A stretch of DNA of 64,000 bases from an uncultured Lachnospiraceae bacterium (lineage in GTDB: Bacteria; Bacillota; Clostridia; Lachnospirales; Lachnospiraceae), in contig CAJTSH010000007.1 in assembly GCA_910578885.1 (NCBI GenBank), positions 43,973 to 107,972 on the forward strand, written 5' to 3'. Below, in pieces: positions 8,921 through 16,053 of this stretch (position 1 is the stretch's first letter; every line of letters begins with the position of its first letter). Under the pieces are notes generated by a model that saw only the letters and a list, made by a program, of their open reading frames with translations, made no database searches and was not told where the DNA came from. The translations under genes were made by a program, and so were the position numbers.

Positions 8921-9892
8921 ATGAAGAAAAGAGCATGGATGTCTGCTGCTTTCGGATTGATTCTGCTGCTTGCAGCAGGCGGCTGCGCCGGAAAGAACGC
9001 AGATAAACAAAAGGAATTCGAGCAGCAGACAAAGCCAAAGAAGCAGATAGAAATAGAAAAACAGGCAGACACAGAGAAGCAGACAGAAGCGCTGCCAGAG
9101 CCAGAGCAGCCGAGGAATACGGAAAGTATGGAAGTGATAAATGACGCATCTGCTTCGCCGGAGCCGGAGACGCAGATGGATACGGAACCGCAGGAGGCTC
9201 CGGCGGCGCAGAATACCGTACCGCAGGGGGAAGAATCCGGAATCGTATATCCTTCTTCCAACGGACATACGGTCTGCATTGACGCGGGACATCAGGCAAA
9301 GGGGGACAGCACGCCGGAACCGGTGGCGCCGGGAGCTTCCGAGACAAAGGCGAGAGTGACCAGCGGAACCACCGGGAGAACTACAGGAGTGGCGGAGTAC
9401 CAACTGACCTTACAGGTGTCCTTAAAGCTGCGGGATGAGCTGATTGCGCGCGGATATGGCGTAGTGATGACGAGGGAGACCAATGAAGTGAATCTCAGCA
9501 ACAGTGAAAGAGCGGGGATTGCCGCAAGCTTTGGAGCAGATTCGTTTGTCAGGATTCATGCAAACGGTTCAGAGGATTCCTCTGTTAACGGCGCAATGAC
9601 CATCTGTCAGACCTCAGGGAATCCTTATGTGGGAAACTATTACAGCCAGAGCAAATCGCTGTCCCAGAATATTTTGGATGCGTTCTGTGAAGCTACGGGA
9701 GCGAAGAAACAATATGTCTGGGAAACAGACACAATGAGCGGCATTAACTGGAGCTCTATGCCCGTTACTATTTTAGAGATGGGATATATGACGAATTCCA
9801 CAGAAGATACGAATATGTCTTCGGAGAATTATCAGAAAAAAATGGTTCAGGGAATCGCAAATGGGATTGACAATTATTACGCAGGAAATTAA
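8921..9892 (+). CDS. N-acetylmuramoyl-L-alanine amidase lipoprotein
   Basis: A 323-residue lipoprotein; the signal peptide ends in LAAGGC with the lipidated Cys at about residue 22. A Glu/Gln/Lys-rich low-complexity linker (about 25-95) tethers the amidase_3 domain (about 110-323). Motifs: VCIDAGHQAKGD (first zinc His), GVAEYQLTLQVS (zinc Glu), FVRIHANGSED (second zinc His) and TILEMGYMTN (catalytic Glu). It starts one base after the LCP gene stop, so the two are probably co-translated. It cleaves the amide bond between muramic acid and the stem peptide, outside the membrane. Confidence 0.92.
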   Translation: MKKRAWMSAAFGLILLLAAGGCAGKNADKQKEFEQQTKPKKQIEIEKQADTEKQTEALPEPEQPRNTESMEVINDASASPEPETQMDTEPQEAPAAQNTVPQGEESGIVYPSSNGHTVCIDAGHQAKGDSTPEPVAPGASETKARVTSGTTGRTTGVAEYQLTLQVSLKLRDELIARGYGVVMTRETNEVNLSNSERAGIAASFGADSFVRIHANGSEDSSVNGAMTICQTSGNPYVGNYYSQSKSLSQNILDAFCEATGAKKQYVWETDTMSGINWSSMPVTILEMGYMTNSTEDTNMSSENYQKKMVQGIANGIDNYYAGN

Positions 9893-9904
9893 AATAGATA
9901 TTGC

Positions 9905-9946
9905 CGTGTGTTCGAGACCTTCCACACGTAAAACAAAACTAAAGGA
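9905..9946 (+). promoter_or_regulatory. preQ1-I riboswitch upstream of queT
   Basis: CGTGTG (9905-9910) pairs with CACACG (9923-9928) as stem P1. The loop contains TTCGAGACCTTC, and the 3' tail TAAAACAAAACTAAAGG is the A-rich strand of the class. CCTT in the loop can pair with AAGG of the tail, forming the H-type pseudoknot P2. That AAGG is part of the AAAGGAG ribosome site of the next gene, so ligand binding would be expected to block translation. Layout and tail closely resemble known preQ1-I aptamers, and the gene it controls is a queuosine-precursor transporter, which fits. Confidence 0.85.
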
Positions 9947-9956
9947 GAAATGAACC

Positions 9957-10448
9957 ATGAAAAACAAAAAGGCACTATTTATCACACAGGCTGCAATGAT
10001 TGCGGCAATCTATGTTGTATTGACCTACTTCATCAATGCATTCGAGCTTGCCAGCGGCGCAGTTCAGATTCGGATTTCCGAAGCGCTGACGATTTTACCG
10101 GTATTTACACCGGCGGCAATTCCGGGCGTGTTCCTCGGATGTCTGCTGAGCAATCTGTTAACAGGATGTATTGTATGGGATGTGGTGTTCGGAAGTCTGG
10201 CGTCACTGATTGGCGCAGTTGGGACATATCTGCTTCGGAAGCACAAATATCTGGCTCCGATACCGCCGATTGTTGCGAATACATTAATTGTCCCCTTCGT
10301 GCTGTCCTATGGCTATGGAATACCGGGAAGCATTCCTTTCTTTATGCTGACAGTCGGAATCGGTGAGGTGATTTCCTGCTATGTATTGGGCGTACTGCTT
10401 ATGACAGTGCTTGGAAAATATCGGAATGTTATATTTAATCGGGATTGA
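9957..10448 (+). CDS. queT: QueT-family queuosine precursor transporter (ECF S component)
   Basis: A 163-residue integral membrane protein with about five or six hydrophobic segments, matching the QueT family of energy-coupling-factor substrate-binding subunits. Characteristic stretches are the N-terminal QAAMIAAIYVVLTYF, the charged VQIRISEALTILP, and the GVFLGCLLSNLLTG segment. It imports preQ1 or a related precursor, presumably using the shared ECF ATPase module encoded elsewhere. A preQ1-I riboswitch overlaps its ribosome site, which supports the function strongly. The ATG at 9957 lies seven bases after AAAGGAG. Confidence 0.92.
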   Translation: MKNKKALFITQAAMIAAIYVVLTYFINAFELASGAVQIRISEALTILPVFTPAAIPGVFLGCLLSNLLTGCIVWDVVFGSLASLIGAVGTYLLRKHKYLAPIPPIVANTLIVPFVLSYGYGIPGSIPFFMLTVGIGEVISCYVLGVLLMTVLGKYRNVIFNRD

Positions 10449-10514
10449 GAAATGAAAAACCGGAACGTCTGTGGCGCGAGGTTGAATAGTTACGATAAAA
10501 TAGAATGAATATGG

Positions 10515-10558
10515 AACAAAGAGGGTATATCTGGAGAGATATGCCCTCTTTGTTCATT
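10515..10558 (+). terminator. Strong hairpin, probable terminator after queT
   Basis: AACAAAGAGGGTATATCT and AGATATGCCCTCTTTGTT form an 18-bp stem (one G-U pair) with a GGAG loop. Only CATTTT follows, so the U-run is weak; it could also act as a processing hairpin. Confidence 0.65.
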
Positions 10559-10645
10559 TTAACGGTAACGGAAGGGGCGCAGAAGTATGAACTGACGAAA
10601 CGGGAGCATACTATTCTAAAAATGATTAAGGAATAGGAGATAAGA

Positions 10646-11410
10646 ATGAATATTCTGGACGTAATCGGACCTGTCATGGTGGGTCCTTCCAGTTCCCATA
10701 CGGCTGGAGCTGTACGGATTGGGCTTGCCGCACAAAAGCTCATGGGAGAACCGGTGAAAGAGGCGCTTCTCTATTTTCACGGCTCCTTTTGGGCGACAGG
10801 AAAAGGACATGGGACGGACAGGGCATTGGTGGCAGGGCTGCTTGGTCTGGCGGTGGATGATCCGAAAATTCCGCATAGTTTTTTGCTTGCAAAAGAGCAG
10901 GGAATGGAATTTGCCATAGAGGGAATTGATTTGGGCGATGAAGTACATCCGAATACGGTGAAAATGAAACTTAGGGGAGAAAGCGGAAGGGAGCTGGAGA
11001 TTGTAGCGTCCTCTATCGGAGGCGGCAGGATTCAGATAGATGAAATTGACGGACTGGCAATCAATATCAGCGGGGATTACCCAACGTTAATCGTGCACAA
11101 TCTGGATCAGCCGGGACATGTGACAGAGGTGACCTCCACGCTGGCGCATAAATCTGTCAATATTGCTACGATGCAGCTCTATCGGTCGGGAAGAGGAAAA
11201 GATGCGGTGATGGTAATTGAGTGCGATCAGGAAATTCCCACGGATTCCATTCGGTGGCTGGAGCATCTGGAAGGGATTCGAAAGGTGACGTATCTAAGTA
11301 TGGAATCTGCCGGAGAGCGTCTGTCCGATCGGACGGATAAAGTAGAACCGCCGTTAGAAGACGTTCCAAACCGGTATATCGGAAAACGAGGAGGACAGAG
11401 CCTTGTATGA
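10646..11410 (+). CDS. sdaAB: L-serine ammonia-lyase, iron-sulfur-dependent, beta subunit
   Basis: A 254-residue subunit of the [4Fe-4S] L-serine dehydratase that converts serine to pyruvate and ammonia. The N-terminal domain carries the family signature GPVMVGPSSSHTAGAVRIG; the C-terminal part (about 148-220) is an ACT domain (PTLIVHNLDQPGHVTEVTST). The ATG at 10646 follows AATAGGAGAT. It overlaps the alpha-subunit gene by eight bases, as usual for the two-gene form found in Clostridia and Bacillus. A 30-residue charged C-terminal tail follows the ACT domain. Confidence 0.96.
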   Translation: MNILDVIGPVMVGPSSSHTAGAVRIGLAAQKLMGEPVKEALLYFHGSFWATGKGHGTDRALVAGLLGLAVDDPKIPHSFLLAKEQGMEFAIEGIDLGDEVHPNTVKMKLRGESGRELEIVASSIGGGRIQIDEIDGLAINISGDYPTLIVHNLDQPGHVTEVTSTLAHKSVNIATMQLYRSGRGKDAVMVIECDQEIPTDSIRWLEHLEGIRKVTYLSMESAGERLSDRTDKVEPPLEDVPNRYIGKRGGQSLV

Positions 11411-12272
11411 TTCATTGGAAAAGCTTGCAGCGGAAGCGGAGAAAAAGAATTTAATGTTCTGGCAGGCGGTGCTAGAGGACGATTGCCTGGAACGGGGAAT
11501 CACAAAAGAACAGTCTATGAAACAGATAGAAAAAATGTATGAGGCGATGAAAAGGTCGGATAAGGAATACGATAGCGGGCTTTCTTCAGAGAGCGGGCTA
11601 GTCGGTGGAGAGGGTGCGAAGATGGAGAAGGCAAGAAAGACCTCAAATCTGCTCTGTGGGAATTTTATCGGATTGGTGATGGAAAAAGCGCTGAAAATGG
11701 GAGAATCCAACGCATGTATGCGTCGGATTGTGGCGGCTCCGACTGCCGGCTCCTGCGGCGTGGTGCCTGCGGTTTTGCTCAGCATGGAACAGGAGAAAAA
11801 GATTCCGATAGAAGAGATGATACAGGCATTATATGTTGCGGCAGGAATCGGAGGCGTCATTGCGAACCGGGCGTTTATTGCAGGAGCGGCAGGCGGCTGT
11901 CAGGCTGAAATCGGAACGGCGTCTGCAATGGCGGCAGGAGCGGCAGTCTCGCTGATGGGCGGCGACGCATATGCCATTTCTCATGGTGCGGCGCTTGCGT
12001 TAAAGAATCTGATGGGTCTGGTATGCGACCCTGTGGCGGGATTGGTGGAAATTCCCTGTGTCAAGCGCAATTCGCTGGGGGCGGTAAACGCACTGGTCTG
12101 TGCGGATGAGGTGTTAGCGGGCATTCGGAGCAGGATTCCGCCGGACGAGGTCATTGACGCCATGCGTGCGGTTGGGAAAAGTATGCCGGAAAATTTAAAG
12201 GAAACGGGAACCGGCGGGATTGCCGCCACACCGAAGGGGATTGAAATTAGTGAGAAACTGGGCGGGCTGTAG
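11403..12272 (+). CDS. sdaAA: L-serine ammonia-lyase, iron-sulfur-dependent, alpha subunit
   Basis: A 289-residue catalytic subunit. Cluster-binding and substrate motifs are present: AAPTAGSCGVVPAVLLS, GAAGGCQAEIGTASAMAAGA and CDPVAGLVEIPCVKRN, whose cysteines hold the [4Fe-4S] cluster. The start is taken as TTG 11403, inside the end of sdaAB, because GAGGAGGA lies about eight bases upstream and the translated start YDSLEKLAAEAEKKN matches the usual N-terminal helix. Use of TTG in an overlapping pair suggests translational coupling. The enzyme is oxygen-labile, fitting an anaerobe. Confidence 0.95.
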   Translation: MYDSLEKLAAEAEKKNLMFWQAVLEDDCLERGITKEQSMKQIEKMYEAMKRSDKEYDSGLSSESGLVGGEGAKMEKARKTSNLLCGNFIGLVMEKALKMGESNACMRRIVAAPTAGSCGVVPAVLLSMEQEKKIPIEEMIQALYVAAGIGGVIANRAFIAGAAGGCQAEIGTASAMAAGAAVSLMGGDAYAISHGAALALKNLMGLVCDPVAGLVEIPCVKRNSLGAVNALVCADEVLAGIRSRIPPDEVIDAMRAVGKSMPENLKETGTGGIAATPKGIEISEKLGGL

Positions 12273-12284
12273 AAGATTTTTTAT

Positions 12285-12346
12285 GGACTGCTGAATCAAT
12301 GGCAGAGAAAAGAAGATATCATTGGTTCGGCAGTCCTCTTATTTTT
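12285..12346 (+). terminator. Rho-independent terminator of the sda operon
   Basis: GGACTGCTGAATCAATG (12285-12301) pairs with CATTGGTTCGGCAGTCC (12320-12336), two G-U or mismatch positions, followed by TCTTATTTTT. Confidence 0.85.
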
Positions 12347-12410
12347 GACAAATCTCAAATTTCTATCACAATTCATTTTTATAATAGAAAAAGTCATACG
12401 AACAGGAGGA

Positions 12411-13430
12411 TTGGATAGAAAGGCGGTTTCAGGATTGGAGAAAAGATGTAAAATTTGCGGACTCCCGGAGCATTATACCGGAATTAAATATGATGAAAAA
12501 GGAGTCTGCAATTATTGTAATTTTTATTTTGAAAATCGGGAGGTTTTTGAAGATACAGAGAAATTGGAAAAAATCTTTCAGAAGAAAATGGAGGCTGCAA
12601 AACAAAAGGCAAAAGAGAACGGTGCGAAATATGATTGTCTGGTAGGATTTAGCGGCGGAAAAGACAGCACCTATATTATCCAGCAGTTAAAAGAAAAATA
12701 TGGAATGCGGGTTCTTGCGTTTACGTTTCAGAATGCCTTTGCAACAGAGTACGGCAGAAAGAATATCGAGAATGCCTTGCAGAAAATACATGTAGATCAT
12801 ATTGCATTTTCCATGAATGACAAAGAATTGCGGAAAATATATACAACATGTGTCAACATATTGCATAATTTCTGTTCGGTATGTTTTCACTATATGCATT
12901 ATTACAGTTATCTGTTCGCAGGGCAGAATGGGATTCCTTTGATTGTAAATGGACGGACAAAAGGACAGATGCTGCAGGCTGCACTTGAAAAAAGACTGCT
13001 CGAACCGTTTGAAACGTCACATACTCTTCTGGAATTTGAACACCAGATGTTTCATGGCTTGGAAGAAAAGCTCCACAAACAGGGAAAAGCTGATTATCTG
13101 GAGAACATTCAGGCTGAGGCAGTCTCCTATTTTGCTTACCATGATGTGAGTGAAGAAGAAACCATGCGCACTCTGGAAGAAAGTATCGGATGGACAAGGT
13201 CTAAGAGAGGCCATGAAGATTGCTATGCCCATGCTATGGCAGAACATATGAGCATCCGGAAACGGGGATTCCCGATACGGCAGGGAGAACTTGCGGTGGA
13301 AGTTCGAAGAGGAAAGATGACAATTGAAGAAATGGATCGGATTTTAGAAGAGGATATGGGTCATTATTCGACGGTATCAGAAGAAACGAAAGAGCGGTTT
13401 GAAGATAGAATCCGCAGAAAGGATCGATAA
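12411..13430 (+). CDS. PP-loop ATP-pyrophosphatase, N-acetyl-sugar-amidotransferase-like
   Basis: About 340 residues. The start is uncertain: TTG 12411 lies very close to AGGAGG, while TTG 12435 has AAGGCGG at good spacing; the longer frame from 12345 runs into the sda terminator. The protein has an ATP-pyrophosphatase signature (CLVGFSGGKDSTYI) and three C-x2-C pairs: CKIC and CNYC in an N-terminal zinc-ribbon-like region, and CSVC in the middle. This layout resembles WbpG/WbuX-type amidotransferases and other adenylating enzymes that activate a carbonyl for attack by ammonia or sulfur. Here it is the first gene of a dlt-like operon and ends one base before the adenylation gene. No glutaminase partner is adjacent. 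The substrate is unknown. Confidence 0.8.
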   Translation: MDRKAVSGLEKRCKICGLPEHYTGIKYDEKGVCNYCNFYFENREVFEDTEKLEKIFQKKMEAAKQKAKENGAKYDCLVGFSGGKDSTYIIQQLKEKYGMRVLAFTFQNAFATEYGRKNIENALQKIHVDHIAFSMNDKELRKIYTTCVNILHNFCSVCFHYMHYYSYLFAGQNGIPLIVNGRTKGQMLQAALEKRLLEPFETSHTLLEFEHQMFHGLEEKLHKQGKADYLENIQAEAVSYFAYHDVSEEETMRTLEESIGWTRSKRGHEDCYAHAMAEHMSIRKRGFPIRQGELAVEVRRGKMTIEEMDRILEEDMGHYSTVSEETKERFEDRIRRKDR

Positions 13431-14951
13431 ATGCAGAGAAGTGTTTTAGATGATCTGGAACGTTCCGCCGGAAAATATCCGAAGAAGACGGCGTTTGCCG
13501 ACGTTGGTGAAGAGATTTCCTATCAGGAATTGGTGCAGGCGGCAAAACGGATTGCATCGGGAATCTGTAGAAGAACCGGCGGACAGCTGCGCAAGCCGAT
13601 TATGGTCTTGATTGACCGTGATATAAAAAGTGTCATTAGTTTTTTCGGAATTGTGTACAGCGGAAATTTTTATGTCCCGATTGACAGAGAACTTCCGAGA
13701 GAACGTATAGAGAGCATGATAAGAAGCATACAGCCCGCCGGACTTATTTACCGGAAGGAACATGAGGGAACAGCGGCGGCGTTGGAAGCTCCGGTAGAGA
13801 AGATGGTCTGTGAGGAATTGCTGCTTGAAGAAGCAAAAGAAGAGGCGCTTGCAGAAGTTCGGGGGCAGATGTTGGATACAGATCCGCTGTATGCTATTTT
13901 TACCTCAGGCTCTACCGGAGTTCCAAAAGGCGTATTGGTCGGGAATCATTCGGTCATAGATCTGGTGGATAATTTTCGGGAAGTATTCGGATTTGATGAA
14001 AACTGTGTCTTTGGAAATCAGGCGCCCTTTGATTTTGACGTATCTGTAAAAGACATTTATTCCACAATCAAAAACGGCGCAACCATGTATATCATTCCGC
14101 CGACGCTGTTTGTCATGCCGGCAAAACTGGTGTCGTTCCTGAATGAAAAAAGGATTAACACGATTATATGGGCTGTTTCTGCGCTTACGGTCGTGGCGAA
14201 TGTGAAAGGATTTGCCCGGGAAGTGCCAATGCATCTGCGGAATGTGATGTTTTCCGGTGAAGTCATGCCGAATAAAGTGTTGAATTATTGGAGAAATGCC
14301 CTGCCAAAGTGCAATTATGTAAATTTATACGGTCCGACGGAGATTACCTGCAACTGCACCTATTACAAGGTAGAGCGTACCTTTGAGGATTGGGAAGCGC
14401 TTCCGATTGGAAAAAGTTTTTTGAATACGGGAATTTTATTGCTGGATTCGGAGCGCAAAAAAGCGGTAGGCGAAGGAGAAACGGGCGAAATCTGTGTCAG
14501 CGGAAGCTCATTGGCGTTGGGATATTATAACGAAATAGAAAAGACAAATGCAGCGTTCATCCAGAATCCGTTGAATTGGCATTATCCGGAACGGATCTAC
14601 TGCACCGGAGATATGGGAAAATATGATTCGGAAGGAAATCTCCTTTTTATGTCCCGCCGGGATGCGCAGATAAAGCATATGGGACATCGGATTGAGCTGG
14701 GAGAGATTGAAATTGCCGTGAATGCAATGCCGTTTATTGAATCTGCCGTTTGCCTGTATGATGAGGAAAAGCAGAAAATTGTACTTTTCTATCAGGCAGG
14801 CGGGGATCGCAAAAAGCAGATAGTTACAGAATTGGGAAAGAAACTGCCGAAATATATGTGGCCGAACCAGTACCGCCAATATGAAAAGCTTCCTCTTAAC
14901 AAACATGCAAAAATTGACCGCATGAAGCTAAAAGAAGAGTTACGGAGGTGA
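13431..14951 (+). CDS. DltA-like amino-acid/acyl adenylation enzyme (carrier protein ligase)
   Basis: A 506-residue stand-alone adenylation enzyme that would activate a carboxylic substrate with ATP and load it on the carrier protein encoded at 15817. Core motifs: IFTSGSTGVPKGVLVG (about 157), NLYGPTEITC (about 301), YCTGDMG, GHRIELGEIEI, and the C-terminal lysine in LPLNKHAKIDR. It aligns well with DltA, but at the position recalled as Cys269 in Bacillus cereus DltA (reported to affect D- versus L-alanine choice) this protein has Ser275 in FSGEVMP. The substrate therefore need not be D-alanine. It begins directly after the PP-loop gene stop. Confidence 0.88.
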   Translation: MQRSVLDDLERSAGKYPKKTAFADVGEEISYQELVQAAKRIASGICRRTGGQLRKPIMVLIDRDIKSVISFFGIVYSGNFYVPIDRELPRERIESMIRSIQPAGLIYRKEHEGTAAALEAPVEKMVCEELLLEEAKEEALAEVRGQMLDTDPLYAIFTSGSTGVPKGVLVGNHSVIDLVDNFREVFGFDENCVFGNQAPFDFDVSVKDIYSTIKNGATMYIIPPTLFVMPAKLVSFLNEKRINTIIWAVSALTVVANVKGFAREVPMHLRNVMFSGEVMPNKVLNYWRNALPKCNYVNLYGPTEITCNCTYYKVERTFEDWEALPIGKSFLNTGILLLDSERKKAVGEGETGEICVSGSSLALGYYNEIEKTNAAFIQNPLNWHYPERIYCTGDMGKYDSEGNLLFMSRRDAQIKHMGHRIELGEIEIAVNAMPFIESAVCLYDEEKQKIVLFYQAGGDRKKQIVTELGKKLPKYMWPNQYRQYEKLPLNKHAKIDRMKLKEELRR

Positions 14952-14954
14952 CGG

Positions 14955-15833
14955 ATGGAGCGGTATCAAAAAGGAATTATTGTCGGCGGAACAGGACTTT
15001 TGTATCAGGCGGCAGATTTATTGGAGCAAAGCGGCAGAGTGAACCAGATAGAGCTTTATTTCTGCAACCGGAACGGCTTCGGAAAAAAGCAGAAGGAAAC
15101 GATACGCTGCAGACAGCTTTCAGGGAAAAAAGAGCTGATGGATCTGCTGAGCCAGGAATCAGAGAAGACATTGGTATTGTCTGTAATGAATCAGTGGCTT
15201 TTTACCCAAGAGGTTCTTTGTAATGAAAATCTTCTGGTCGTAAATCTCCACCATGCATTGCTTCCGGCACATCGGGGCAGGAATGCGGAAGCATGGGCGA
15301 TTTATGAAGGAGATGAAAAAGCGGGGATTACCTGGCATAAGGTTGACGCCGGAGTTGATACAGGAGCTGTTTATTTACAGAAAGAAATGGAAGTTGATGA
15401 CAGCATGACGTCAATCAAGCTGCTCACACGATTAAATGAAGCGGCTCTTGAGGGACTGAAGGAATTATTACAGGAAGGTTTTTCGCAAAGGGAGCTGATA
15501 AAGCAAGAGCCGGACGGCAGCTGCCCGCATTTGGCAAAGGAAATTCCAAATGGCGGCTGGCTGGATCTGTCATGGGATTTGAAACAGACGAGCCGTTTCC
15601 TTCGTGCGATGGATTATGGAATTATGAATGTGCTGGGCAGCCCGAAAGTAAGGCTGGGCGATGGCGTCTATGTTTGTAAGTCATGGAGAATTTTAGAATC
15701 AAAGGAAGAAACAAAGGATGGAATTGAGTTCTCTTCGGAGGAACGAAAGCTCTGCATCCGAAAAGAAGGAACAACGATACTATTAAAGAACATGAAGAAA
15801 ATGGAGAGTGAAACAGATGGAAACATTATATAA
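14955..15833 (+). CDS. Formyltransferase (Fmt/ArnA-type fold)
   Basis: A 292-residue protein with a formyl_trans_N domain and a C-terminal oligonucleotide-binding-like part. Catalytic residues of the 10-formyl-tetrahydrofolate-dependent family are present with correct spacing: Asn97 and His99 in VNLHHALLPAHRGRN and Asp135 in DAGVDTGAVY; the H-to-D distance of 36 equals that in E. coli Fmt as recalled. The region SWDLKQTSRFLRAMDYG resembles the C-terminal segment of Fmt/ArnA enzymes. The first 90 residues are more divergent. The ATG at 14955 follows GGAGGTG, which includes the previous stop. In this operon it more likely formylates an amine on a sugar or aminoacyl group than Met-tRNA. Confidence 0.85.
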   Translation: MERYQKGIIVGGTGLLYQAADLLEQSGRVNQIELYFCNRNGFGKKQKETIRCRQLSGKKELMDLLSQESEKTLVLSVMNQWLFTQEVLCNENLLVVNLHHALLPAHRGRNAEAWAIYEGDEKAGITWHKVDAGVDTGAVYLQKEMEVDDSMTSIKLLTRLNEAALEGLKELLQEGFSQRELIKQEPDGSCPHLAKEIPNGGWLDLSWDLKQTSRFLRAMDYGIMNVLGSPKVRLGDGVYVCKSWRILESKEETKDGIEFSSEERKLCIRKEGTTILLKNMKKMESETDGNII

Positions 15834-16050
15834 GATTTTAGAAGAAGCAAGAGCAGACGTTGATTTTCGTAACCAGACAGGAAAGCTGATTGATGACGGA
15901 ATATTGGATTCTTTTGATATCATTGCAATAATCGGAGAAATCAACGAGGCGTTCGGAATTGATATATCGGTGGACGAGCTCTTACCGGAGAACTTTAATT
16001 CTCCGGAGGCGATGATGGCTCTGATTGAAAAATTGCAGAAAGAAGTGTAA
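15817..16050 (+). CDS. Acyl/aminoacyl carrier protein (DltC-like)
   Basis: A 77-residue acidic carrier protein. The attachment site for 4'-phosphopantetheine is Ser32 in GILDSFDIIAII, and helix three contains FGIDISVDELLPENF, a stretch close to DltC proteins. The ATG at 15817 follows GGAGAG by eight bases, so the gene overlaps the end of the formyltransferase by 17 bases. It should receive the acyl group from the adenylation enzyme and hand it to the MBOAT membrane protein three bases downstream. Confidence 0.93.
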   Translation: METLYKILEEARADVDFRNQTGKLIDDGILDSFDIIAIIGEINEAFGIDISVDELLPENFNSPEAMMALIEKLQKEV

Positions 16051-16053
16051 GAT

